A stretch of 64,000 nt of DNA from Watersipora subatra (Eukaryota; Bryozoa; Gymnolaemata; Cheilostomatida; Watersiporidae). The DNA lies in the NCBI RefSeq assembly GCF_963576615.1, contig NC_088709.1, positions 22,461,243 to 22,525,242 on the forward strand, read 5' to 3'. Positions 18,811 through 30,545 of the stretch are shown here, one piece after another. Position 1 is the stretch's first letter, and the number at the start of each line of letters is the position of its first letter. The position numbers and the translations under genes are program-made. The notes under the pieces were generated by a model. That model saw nothing but the letters and a program-made list of their open reading frames with translations. It searched no databases and was not told the DNA's origin.

Positions 18811-19736
18811 ACTCGAGGAAATCTGTCCAACGATCATAACTTTTATTAAATATAACTTAACATGCTCATAATACAATGATGTTTGGTAAAAATTAGTAAA
18901 AAGGTCGAGCAACCCACAGAAAATGTCACCAAACAGAAAAAACAGTGCGCCACCATTATTAGGGCCAAAACTATAACGAATCGTACGTTTTCAAAAAACT
19001 TGTAAAAACATTTACAATAGCACCATATCCATTGAGCACATGTTCATCATCATTTCATGACTAAAAATATAGTGAAAAATTGCAGTTAGTATCATAAAAT
19101 TCTTTATTTGCATCACAATCATTTATGACCTACAACAAACGAGTCGTATCAATTTTTTCGCAAAACCTTTTAAATAGAATTTGTTATTAAATCGAAGGAA
19201 GTGAAGATATTTGAAAACTGTTACAAATGGATAGGACATTTCAGTTCAAACTTCCTGTGCAAGAATTAATCTGATTGGTTTATGCTGTTACTTAGAAACT
19301 GCTTTTGCAAACAAAGCCGTGCGAATACCAGATTTCCAGCCGTTTGGGATTTTGACACACCTGCCTTCGCAATGCTGAGAAAAACAGCCGGTAGGTTTCA
19401 TAGTTAATTCTGCAGGCGGGCCAGACTTTATTGATTTTAAGACAGAGGCTGTGGGCCGAATAAAAATTGACCCTGGGCGGCATTTGGCCCAGATGCCGGA
19501 CTTTGGACGTGTCTGGCCTAATACCCTAAAACAACCAACACTGATAGGAACTGATCGGAAACAATCGATACTTTCTGTCAGAATCAACTAAAATTTGACG
19601 GTGGCGAGTTCGTTCTATTGGTGAGGTGGGCTAACACGATGTTGAAGTATTGTTTTGTACCTTGTGGTCTTCATTAGAACTGTGGTCTCTCGGTCTTGGT
19701 TAACTGCTGTATTGCCGAAAGCACAAAGAAAACATA

Positions 19737-19972
19737 CCGTTTGCCGATACTATTTGCCATACATATTCGCCGATGGCGTTTTGAACGCCATTTTTTCTCG
19801 TACGCCTCGCCCTGGATGAAACGCCGACTGCACTAGTAGCGACCAAACAGTCAGAAAAGAAGGTCGACTGTCCAGTATATACAGGTACATCATATGTCAG
19901 TACCATGATTTTTAAACCAAACCTTAGACTTTGGCATAAACGCCGAGTCGATATATACGCCGAAATTTACGG
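19737..19972. mobile_element. Small TA-flanked MITE (236 bp)
   Basis: Ends CCGTTTGCCGATACTATTTG and, complemented, CCGTAAATTTCGGCGTATAT are imperfect inverted repeats built from GCCGA/TTTGCC words, with TA on both sides (19735-19736, 19973-19974). The inverted repeat is degenerate, so limits are tentative. Confidence 0.45.
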
Positions 19973-19974
19973 TA

Positions 19975-20665
19975 CTCTCTTATTAGTATTGAAGGGAAAG
20001 CGTTGGATCACGGACGTCATTCATGAACTGACAGAAACTATCCAGCGATATATTTATGATAAGTCGCTCTGTTAGTGTTATTATTAGTTTTTACTACGAC
20101 TTGATTCATTTTTAAGATTAGGAGGTCACTCCATTAGCGATTACTATTGAAACGCGAACTTAAGAGAACTCAAATAGTATTGAAATTACACAGGACATTG
20201 TGGTATTCTAATGATGGCTAAAAATCAAGTGCTATACTAGATGCTTCTTATTAGACAATTGCTTCATGTTGCTGCACTCTTCATGTAGCAGCAAGTAAAC
20301 AGGGAAGACCGGAGCAAGTTGAGTTTTCAAAATTTGATTGGGTATCACTCATTTGTCTATAGTACAATCAAATTGACTTTCACAGCATAGGTGCGGCATA
20401 GCACAGTGTTTCAGTGGGTAGTAGGCGTATTATTTTTTTCAGTCCAACTAATGTAGCTTTCATAGCAATTGAAAAACTGAAAAAATTTTGGGGCATGTCG
20501 AGCATAGTTGGAGCATGTTGAGCATTAAAAATATAGTTGCTGAAACTTTTATTCAGGATGCAAACTGGCAAGAAAAAGCTAAAATAGAACAAACTCTAGG
20601 AGCGAGAAGTATAAATGGGTAAAAGTATTAGTTACAGTCCAATGCATACTTAAAATGAACTTTAC
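19975..20665. other. No confident gene
   Basis: AT-rich. A minus-strand open stretch at 20380-20592 resembles nothing I know and includes repeated GAGCATGTTGAGCAT-like words. Confidence 0.4.
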
Positions 20666-21122
20666 TTGCCGTTCAATGACAGGCTCTGGCAACACTTCAA
20701 GGATATTTGCATAGACTAACCATCCCTCATCGTCTTTGTCTTGTGATGCTGGAATGGGGGGTTTCTCAATTGCTCGAACAAACAAAGGGGTGAGAATTAA
20801 TAACAGAAATGAACTGACCCACACTCCACTATAATGCAGATTACTAATATTAGAGCTCGCTCGCATCAATAGTTTATACATTTATTAACTTATGCTCAAT
20901 TCAAAGACAAATTATTATTATTGTTTTAATTAAAAATTATTCAAAGGCATAATTACTCCATGATTACATTTATTATTTAATTCAAGGAAAATGAAGTTAT
21001 ACAGGGAATCAGCATACCACTGGTATGCCATAGGTCTGGACCATAGGTCACTCCTTCCGGGATATACGCATCCTGCCATGGCAAGCGTGGATTTTTGGTT
21101 TTGATGTAGCCAGCAGCAGGAT
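20666..21122 (-). CDS. Two candidate exons of an unrecognised gene
   Basis: Exon A 21003-21122 and exon B 20666-20772 on the minus strand. Exon A reads PRLPWQDAYIPEGVTYGPDL in an open frame between TGTGAG (acceptor-like) and T|GTATAA. Exon B begins after a pyrimidine stretch TTTGTTTGTTCGAG and reads PPIPASQDKDDEGWLVYANI up to CAA|GTAAAG. The phases fit (1 base + 107 bases = 36 codons). Aromatic- and proline-rich composition looks protein-like, but I cannot name a family and see no further exons. A fragment of a host gene or decayed transposon are alternatives. Confidence 0.35.
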
Positions 21123-21959
21123 CTCACATTTAGTCACCAGGCATCGAAGAGAGAAAAGAACCAAGAGACAATGAGCATTCGTAGGAAGTCTAACCGCTAG
21201 GAGCACTGGAAGGCGTAGGCAGGATTACTCAATGCTTACGATAAAGGAGAGGGAGTATCGGTAGACCACCCTATCAAAAGAGAACTTGGTTATCATACAT
21301 GACCCGGGCTCGCTGGTGTCATTCTATTGGTTAAGGACAAACAGCACACCGTTAGGTCAATTCAAATGTCAATCGCGATGTGAGATGGATAAGTACCAGT
21401 ACCGTAACACGGCATGAGTGACGCAAAACAGCCCGGCGACTTTCGCATCGCTCTATGAGCTATCCAAAGCAAGAAGACAACTCTTAGTTTCAATTGATAA
21501 TTGGAAACTACCGAAATCAGATATAACAGTCTGGATAGCGGAAGGGTGTTCGAGTAGGTGAGCTCTCTCCTGTTCGAGTCAGATAGTTTATGTAGACTAC
21601 CTTATCATCTTCATCAATCATAATAACTATGTACAAAAACTTATTTTCTTGTTGACCTATTTCCTAATACACTAGCCATTATATAACTGCCGAATCTTAC
21701 TTCGATGGATTGTGAATAGACTTGTTCGCATATTTTCTCTTCATCTGTTCATTCAGAAGTGGTTGATTTATCTTCGCGACTATCATTGACTGGCTCTGTC
21801 TCCTTTTTTAGTTGAGGTTTGGTACATAAATGTTACTGGAACTTTGGTATGCTTCTCTGTGGTGATCATTAACTTTAGTAGGGGTATTAGTCAATATCAA
21901 GGTTATATAACATCTTCGATTTTTGTTCTTGCTTTTTGAGGTAGGGCTTTTGGTACTGG
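21123..21959. other. No gene seen
   Basis: No sustained reading frame or repeat structure that I recognise. Confidence 0.5.
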
Positions 21960-23165
21960 AATTAATACAGCAGGTGGTATGTACCGTCTGACTCCAGTGC
22001 AAGATAGCTTATGTTGAACATCCAATGGACACCAGTTTGAATTTTTCCATGACCCTGCCATAGGACAACCACTGCTGCTACAAAGTCTGCTTCACCAAAA
22101 ATGTCACAGTTCAAGGGGTATATACTTGACCTTTCAAATCCAGATATAGTGTTATTAGGTGTTAGAGCATTTAGAACAGCTCGGTTGACAAACTGCAATT
22201 TTTACGAATCCAACAAGTTTACTATCATTAAGCCTCATTCGGTCATCAAAGACAGTGTTAAAACGGGCTTTATATAGTCCACAAACTGCAATTTCAAGGG
22301 GCTGGATGCGATGGGTTTCAAAGGGCTGGATGCGATGGGAAGTATGAGGGGATATGTTCAACATCACCAAACCTGCACGTTTTGTTTTCTCTATAACATC
22401 AATATGGGTATGCAAACTGATTGTCCAAGATCAGAAGTATGGGATTCTCTAGACTTCATCCAGTATTCTGTATAAGGTGCTCAGTATAACCTCAGCTAAA
22501 AAATTCTTCATTCATTCAACCACTTTATGCTGCACATTTTTTACTACCAACTGGGGCGCCATTCATAAATTGTGGCTGCATTCTGACTCAAGGAAATATT
22601 AGACGTAGAGGAATGTAAGTTTCTGTGGCACTGATTGTGCATACTACAATAACAAGCTCACTTCATTCTGCAGAAGTTATGCTTCCTACCTACTTTTTTT
22701 CTTGCCTTGCAACAATTCTTTTTGGATTTTGAATCATTGAATATCCAGTTTAATCCATATCGTATCCTTGCTGCTTGGTGGAAATATGTATTTTTCCACA
22801 ACCTTTGCTAGATTGTTACATTTTTTTCAATGGTTGCTCTATTAAATGTCGATGCTCGAGCAACTGATGTGGCCTCTGGAGTATGAAGGGATAAGTGCCG
22901 ACGTTCCTTGAATGAGGAATATCAGCCATAGCCTGCCATACACGTTTTTCCTAAGATTTGAAATTTTAAAACTGTTCGCAGCAGCATTTTTGTTTGCAGT
23001 CTTTTGACATTTTACAATAGACAACCCATAGAATCTATATGTCAAAGTTACTATATGATTGGCTAATTCAGTTTCCAACTTTTGAGAAAATAATTGTTTT
23101 GATGCATTACCATCGCCTAGCCTATGATTACTATGATGCATTTTTGCTATGTACTAAGTAATTGC
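21960..23165 (-). pseudogene. pogo/Tigger (Jerky-like) transposase, decayed
   Basis: On the minus strand three frames carry pieces in the correct order. 22842-23141 has LFSQKLETELANHIVTLTYR followed by FYGLSIVKCQ, matching the CENP-B/Tigger helix-turn-helix region. 22155-22415 has NISPHTSHRIQPFE (the PPHTSHxLQPLD motif preceding the last catalytic Asp region) and VCGLYKARFN. 21962-22198 has LTPNNTISGFERSSIYPLN, the GFRxTGIYPxN signature of the DDE_1 family. The middle (22420-22840) is interrupted by stops. A 12-base phrase near 22300-22340 is duplicated. Several frame shifts make it a dead copy. Confidence 0.8.
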
Positions 23166-24686
23166 CATTCGACCTACACCATACTCTGGCGCCAGAGCAT
23201 TTACTTTCGGCTTGTTATTAATAACATCATCATATGCAGCTTCTAAATTTTCAATACTTGCGTATTTATTTGTTTTCATTTTGTAATGTCTGACAATTAT
23301 TATGAAGGTCTTACGGTATATATCTCATGAAAGAGCCATTTGCCCTGCACAAGCGTGCACAATTACCTAAAATCAAAATGATCGACTTGCCCCACTTATA
23401 ACTTCTCATGCTTTGTAATCTAACCTGGAAAACCTCCATGTAGTATCACAAAAAATATACTATCACTTCAAAAACATTCTATCAAACGAGATGTAACAAT
23501 ATAGTGGACAATGAGTGGCTCAATTTGGCCTTTTTCACAAATATGATGTACACGAAAATTACAAAAAAACAGGACAATTGACAAAAATTTGAATGAATGG
23601 CTAACTCTTTGTCTTTCCCCTTTAGCTTGTAAATAGTTGTATGTAATGTTTAAAGTCATAAAATTATGCTACAAATGTAAACAACAGAGCACATGGTCGG
23701 TAGGAAATGGTAATGCTCAACTTGCCTCAATGCTCAACTTTTGCCTACGTTGTTCAACACTGTTTTCATTTTAATTTTTGCTAGTGGGTTCAGTACTATC
23801 AACATTTAGTAGCCAATAGTACTAAAGTTGAGGAAACAAGGCAGATTGTGTTAAACGGTAATTATCAAAAAGAATTTCATATTGTTACAATGCAAAATAA
23901 TCAATTTAAGAACACAAACTTTAACAGTGGGTTGTTGTACCTTTTTTAAGGTACAAGTAAAATGTTTTTACTTATTTCACTTAATGCATTATATGTTGAA
24001 GTAAATTGAACATTTATAAAAACCTATTTGAAAATATTGGATATGACACAAAGTAACAACTAAATGAGGGTTCAAGCTATGTCAAGAGGAATTTTTTCAT
24101 CTCTCAACGCATTGCTCTCGGCAGAAGTTAGAGGCTCTAATTTTTTGAGGCAGCAAGAACATCTAGCTCAAGGACAATTATCTAAGTGAATACCATAGAT
24201 AAGCCTTCTTTGAGCACTGCTTATGTTTTTAATAGTCAAGCAGACATCATGTTACAGTTGACAATTGCTGACAGTTATATTTACCTGAAAGATGGCACCA
24301 CAAGTTAACTCAAATTTACATCTACACTTACGAGGCTTATCTAAGCATCTATGTTAGCTACCTCTCTTAATTCACTTGAACCTTGACACACTTATGTTGT
24401 AATACTACAAAAAATAACAACTGTTGAAAATAGTGACCTGCGGTTTTTCTGTTGTGGTAAAATCCGGTAAGACCTTCTGTGGTTTCACCTGATTGAGTAG
24501 TTTCATGTAAATTAATTTGACTGATCACTGAACCTAAATTCTTTTAGTTGAACAGTCTTTGACAAATCAGATGTTTAACCGTCAAAATTTAATTCATATT
24601 TGATCAAAGCAAATAAACCGGAAATAAGCAAAAATGGAAGAGATTCAAATACTATTGGTCAACATGTGCATTACTATTAACAATTT
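23166..24686. other. No gene seen upstream of the ankyrin gene
   Basis: AT-rich. A CTACAG just after 24687 could be a splice acceptor, so a 5' untranslated exon may lie here, but no promoter element is convincing. Confidence 0.4.
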
Positions 24687-27600
24687 ATGATCTACAGTGT
24701 ATCAATGATAGAAAACCACAGAGCCATTAATGCAACAGGTATGGAAGCGCAAGAAAGGAACTCGGAAGAGCTGCTCTACCACCTCCTCAAAACATACACA
24801 GAAGGGGAGTACAGATTTTCTCAACTAACAGTCACAGACCTGAGCAGGTTCTTGGAAGGTGTTTCAGAAGCAAAGCGTTGTTTTATTGTTCAAAGCAAGT
24901 TTGAAGATGGAGTGAGTTTCCTTCATCAAACTGTTGGATATGAAAAATTGCTGTTCATGTGCATTTTGAACAGCATTCAGTCGGAGGATAGACATAAATT
25001 AATTATGGTGCAGGACAATGAAGGAATGACACCGCTGCACTATGCTAGTCGGTCATACCCTTTAGATACAGTGAGATATGTACTGGAATGCATAACACCA
25101 GAAAGTAGACATGCATCACTTATGGTGCAGGATACTAAAGGAATGACACCACTACACTATGTTAGTCAGTCAAAAGATGCATATGCAGTGAAATATGTAC
25201 TGGAATCCATAGCACTGGAGAATAGACTTGCATCACTTATGATACAGAATAATGAAGGAATGACGTCATTACACTATGCTAGTCAGTCATACTCCTCAGA
25301 TAAAGCGAAATATGTATTGGAATCCATAGCGTCAGATAATAGACATGCATTACTTATGATGCAGGATAATAAAGGGATGACGTCACTACACTATGCTAGT
25401 ATGTCAGACGGTGCGGATGCGGTGAAATATTTATTGGAATCTATAGCACTAAAGAATAGGCAAGCATCACTTATGGTACAGGATACAGAAGGAATGACCT
25501 CACTACACTATGTTGGTCAGTCAAGAAATACAGATAAAGTAAAATATGTACTGGAATCCATTGCACCAGAGAAGGAACATGCATCACTTATGGTTCGGGA
25601 TAATAGAGGGATGACACCATTACACTATGCTAGTCAGTCAGGAGGCGCAGCTACAGTGAAATTTGTATTGGAATTCATAGCAACAGCGAATGAACATGCA
25701 TTACTTATGGTGCGCGATGATAAAGAAATGACATCACTGCACTATGCTTGTCAGTCAGGAGGCCCAGATACAGTGAAATATGTACTGGAATCCATAGGAC
25801 CAGAGAATAGGCTGTCATCACTTATGGTCCAAGATAATAAAGGAATGACATCACTACACTATGCTAGTCAGTCAAAAAATCCAGATACATTAAAGTATAC
25901 ACTGAAATCCATTGCACCAGAGAATAGACATGCATCACTTATGGTACAGGATAATGAAGGAATGACACCACTACACTATGCTAGTCAGTCAGGTGTAAAT
26001 ACAATGAAATGTGTACTGGAATCTATAGCGCCAGATAATAGACAATCATCACTTATGGTGCAGGATAATGAAGGAATGACATCACTACATTATGCTAGTC
26101 AGTCAGGAGATTCAAATACAGTGAGATATGTACTGGAATCCATTGCACCAGAGAAAAGACATGCATTACTTATGTGGCAGGATAAAGAAGGAATGACATC
26201 ACTACACTATGCTAGTCAGTCAGGAGATGTAGATACAGTCAAATATCTACTGGAATGTATCGCACCAGAGAATAGACACGCGTCACTTATGGTGTGGGAT
26301 AAAGAAAGAATGATACCACTACAGTATGCTAGTCAGTCAGGAGATATAGATAAAGTGAAATATGTACTGGAATCCATAGTGTCAAAGAAGGGACACACAT
26401 CACTTATGGTTCAGGATAATAAAGGAATGACATCACTACATTATGTTTCCCAATCAAGAGGTGCAGATACAGTGAAATACGTACTGGATTCCATAACACC
26501 AGAGTATAGACATGCATTACTTATGGTACAGGATAATGAAGGAATGACATCACTACACCATGCTTGTCAGTCAGAAGAAGAAGATAAAGTGAAGTATGTA
26601 CTAGAATCCATAGCACCAGAGTATAGACACACATCACTTATGGCACAGGATAATAAAGGAATGACGGCGCTACACTATGCTAGTCGGTCATACTTTTCAG
26701 ATACATTAAAACATGTACTAGAATCCATTGCGCCAGAAAATAGACATGCTTTACTTATGGTGCGGGATAATGAAGGAATGACATCATTACACTATGTTAG
26801 TCTTTCAAGATGCGCAAATAAAGTTAAATATGTACTGGAATCCATTCCTCCAGAGAATAGATATGCATTACTTGCAGTACAAGACAATGAAGGATTGACA
26901 TCACTACACTATGCTAGTCAATCAGGAGGTGCAGATGCAGTGAAATATGTACTGGAATCCGTAGCACCAGAGAATATACATGCAATGCTTATAGTGCAAG
27001 ATAAGGGAGGAATGACATCATTACACTATGCTAGTCAGTCAGGAGGTGCAGATGCAGTGAAATATATACTGGGATCCATAGCATCAAAGAATAGACATGC
27101 ATTACTTTATGCGCAGACCAATAGAGGAATGACATCCCTACACTATGCTAGTCAGTCAGGAGATACAGATACTGTTAAGTATGTGCTTGAATCTATAGCA
27201 CCAAAGAATAGACATGCATCACTCAAAGTACAGGATAATGAAGGTAAGACAGCCCTGCACTATGCTAGTCAGTCAAGAGATACAGCTTTAGTGAAATATG
27301 TACTGGAATCCATACCATCGGAGAATAGACATGCATCACTCATGGTACAGGATAATGAAGGAATGACATCATTACACTATGCTAGCCGATCTTGCTTTTC
27401 TGATACAGTGAAATTTGTACTGGAATCTATTGCACCGGAGTATAGACACACATCACTCATGGTGCAGAATAATAGTGGAATGACATCGCTACACTATGCT
27501 AGTCAGTCAGGAGATACAGATAAAGTGAAATATATAATTGAATCCGTATCATGGGCGACTAGACATGCATTGTTCATGGTACAGGATTATAAGGGAATGA

Positions 27601-29142
27601 CATCACTACACTATGCTAGTCAGTCAGGAGGTGCAGCTAAAGTGAAATGTTTACTAGAATTCATAACACCAGAGAATAGAGGTGCATCACTTCTAATACA
27701 GGATCGTGATGGAATGACATCACTACACCATGCTAGTCAGTCGGTAGATGCGAATACAGTGAAATGTGTACTGGAGTCAATAATACCAAATCATAGATAT
27801 GCATCACTTTTGGTGCGCGATAATCGAGGAATGACATCGCTACACTATGCTTGTGAGTCAGGAGATGCGGATACGGTGAAATATGTACTGGAATTTATAG
27901 CACCAAAGAATAGGCATGCATCACTTATGGTGCAGGATGATAAAGGAATGACACCACTACACTATGCTTGCCAGTTAAGATATCCTGTGAAATATGTATT
28001 GGAATCTATAGCACCAGAGAATAGAAATGCCTTACTTATGGTGCAGGATAATAAAGGAATGACATTACTACACTATGTTTGTCAGTTAAGAGATACAGAT
28101 AAAGTGAAATATTTACTGAAATCCATAGCACCAGAGAATAGACGCGTATCACTTATGATGCAGGACAATGTCGGAAGGACATCACTGCACTATGCTAGTC
28201 AGTCAGGAGATACAGATACAGTAAAATATTTACTGGAATCTATACCCACAGAGAAAAGAAATGCGTCAATTATGGTGCAGGATTGTGAAGGAATGACATT
28301 GCTGCACTGTGCTAGTCTGTCATATTTTTCAGATACAGTAAAGTATTTACTGGAATCCATAGCACAAGAGAATAAACATGCATCAATTATGGTGCAAGAT
28401 AATGAAGGAATGACATCACTACACCATGCTAGTAAATCAGGAAATATAAATACAGTGAAATGTGTACTGGAATTCATAGCACCAGAGACCAGGCATTTAT
28501 CACTTATGGTGCAGGATCATAAGGGAATGACATCACTACACTATGCTAGTCAGTCAGGAGATGCAGGGACAGTGAAATATGTACTGGAATCCATAGTATC
28601 AGAGAATAGGCATGCATCGCTTATGGTGCAGGATCATAAAGGAATGACATCACTAGACTATGCGAATGCTAGAGTATCATACCTCTTCAGGTTAATGATC
28701 AATTTTCCTAAAACACATCATTTTACCCGACAGATCCGAACGGTGCAAATGTCAGAGCCGCAACCCCTTGAGACATTTACTTTTCAACCCACAGAACAGC
28801 CTATCCAGGATATGTTATCCAGTGATACAGTCAATCAATGCCTTCAGAATACTTCTCCTATTGCTACCATATTACCAGCAACGGCCAGGAGGGAATCATC
28901 ACCTTTGAACATCCATCATAAAATTACAGCAGCTGTTCCCTCAGCGGTAGAGAGATCTGGTGGGTTTCATTCACCTCAAGCCCCATCTACATCTTTTTCT
29001 CAAGATGATTTAAACATTGCCAACAATGATAACAGTTGTGATGTTGGTCAGACAGTGTTCAACAAAAAACGGGCTCCTTCTGATCTCTTCTCCGACCAAG
29101 TCGAATCTGGTCCATCTAATATGCAGATCATTAGACATGAAG
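24687..29142 (+). CDS. Large ankyrin-repeat protein, exon 1
   Basis: Open from ATG 24687 (a second ATG at 24705 is possible). Residues 1-105 are a non-repeat N-terminus with a weak repeat-like end. Then come 31 full ankyrin repeats of 39 residues (one of 38, one of 37) and a partial cap. The repeat core is GMTSLHYASQSGD, then TVKYVLESIAP, then ENRHASLMVQDN. The usual ankyrin TPLHxAA helix is replaced by TSLHYAS, and the loop is 6 residues longer than the 33-residue standard. About 130 low-complexity Ser/Thr/Pro-rich residues follow. The frame ends six bases after a GAAG|GTAAAT donor (29142/29143), so the stop at 29148 is probably intronic. Likely an intracellular binding scaffold; partner unknown. 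Confidence 0.88.
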
Positions 29143-29249
29143 GTAAATGAAATATTTTAAATCCTCTTGAGAATACATTTACTACAAGCCGCCTTCATGG
29201 TAATTTAATTGCCATTTTATGAGTTTCTTATAAACATTTTAGTTTTCAT

Positions 29250-30370
29250 CAGACAGCCAATAATCATACAGTAACTCATTTACTCATGATCTATAATCAA
29301 ACAGCTACTAGTAACTCATATACTCGTAATTTATAATAAAATGGCTAATAGTAACTCATATACTCATATCTTATCATCAAACAGCTAATAGTAACTCATA
29401 TACTCATAATTTATAATCAAACAGCTAATAGTAACTCATATACTCATAATTTATAATCAAACAGCTAATAGTAACTCATATACTCATAATTTATAATCAA
29501 ACAGCTAATAGTAACTCATATACTCATATCTTATCATCAAACAGCTAATAGTAACTCACATAGTCGTAATTTATAATCAAACGGCTAATAGTAACTCATA
29601 TACTCATAATTTATAATCAAACAGCTACTAGTAACTCATATACTCATATCTTATCATCAAACAGCTAATAGTAACTCACATAGTCGTAATTTATAATCAA
29701 ACGGCTAATAGTAACTCATATACTCATAATTTATAATCAAACAGCTACTAGTAACTCATATACTCATATCTTATCATCAAACAGCTAATAGTAACTCACA
29801 TAGTCGTAATTTATAATCAAACAGCTAATAGTAACTCATATACTCATAATTTATAATCAAACAGCTACTAGTAACTCATATACTCATAATTTATAATCAA
29901 ACAGCTAATAGTAACTCATATACTCATAATTTATAATCAAACAGCTAATAGTAACTCATATACTCATATCTTATCATCAAACAGCTAATAGTAACTCACA
30001 TAGTCGTAATTTATAATCAAACGGCTAATAGTAACTCATATACACATAATTTATAATCAAACAGCTAATAGTAACTCATATACTCATAATTTATAATTAA
30101 ACAGCTAATAGTAACTCATATACTCATAATTTATAATCAAACAGCTAATAGTAACTCATATACACATAATTTATAATCAAACAGCTAATAGTAACTCGTA
30201 TACTCATAATTTATAATCAAACAGCTAATAGTAACTCGTATACTCATAATTTCTAATCAAACAGCTAATAGTAACTCATATACTCATATCTTATAATCCA
30301 ACCGCTAATAGTAACTCATATACTCATAATTTATAATCAACAGCTAATAGTAATTCATATCCTCATAATT
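29250..30370. repeat. 40-bp minisatellite, about 27 copies
   Basis: Unit TACTCATAATTTATAATCAA followed by ACAGCTAATAGTAACTCATA. Variants (CTTATCATCAA; TAGTCGTAAT with ACGGCT) alternate in a fixed order, forming a 120-bp higher-order unit starting at about 29521, 29641 and 29761. The first copies (from about 29250) and the last are degenerate. Confidence 0.9.
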
Positions 30371-30545
30371 CAATTGAAGTCTTTAGTCTCATAGGATTAC
30401 AAATGTAAAGGCAGAAAATGTCAAGATAGTGAATAGACCCACTAATAATTCCAGTTTGCACATCATGAAAAAGATAACAAGTGCACTTATCATTTGGTGA
30501 TTGTACCAGGGCAATAGATGAACAATGGATATCTGGTAGGGTTAT

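Larger units (their letters stand above)
6028..19515. mobile_element. hAT-like non-autonomous DNA element, split by the 12.2-kb LTR element
   Basis: Left end CAGGAGTGTCCAAAA (6028) mirrors the complement of the right end CAGACACGTCCAAAG (ends 19515). Subterminal GGGGGCCATATTTG on the left and GGGCGGCATTTGG on the right follow the usual pattern of this repeat type. Flanking 8-mers acctaaag (6020-6027) and gcctaata (19516-19523) share five aligned bases, consistent with a worn 8-bp hAT target duplication. Removing the LTR insertion leaves about 1.26 kb with no transposase. Confidence 0.6.

Noticed and set aside
28199-28477. Antisense frame within the ankyrin exon
   Set aside because: Shadow of the repetitive coding sequence on the other strand.
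29250-30370. CRISPR-like array of 40-bp repeats
   Set aside because: Repeats are directly tandem with no unique spacers and lie in a eukaryotic intron; it is a minisatellite.
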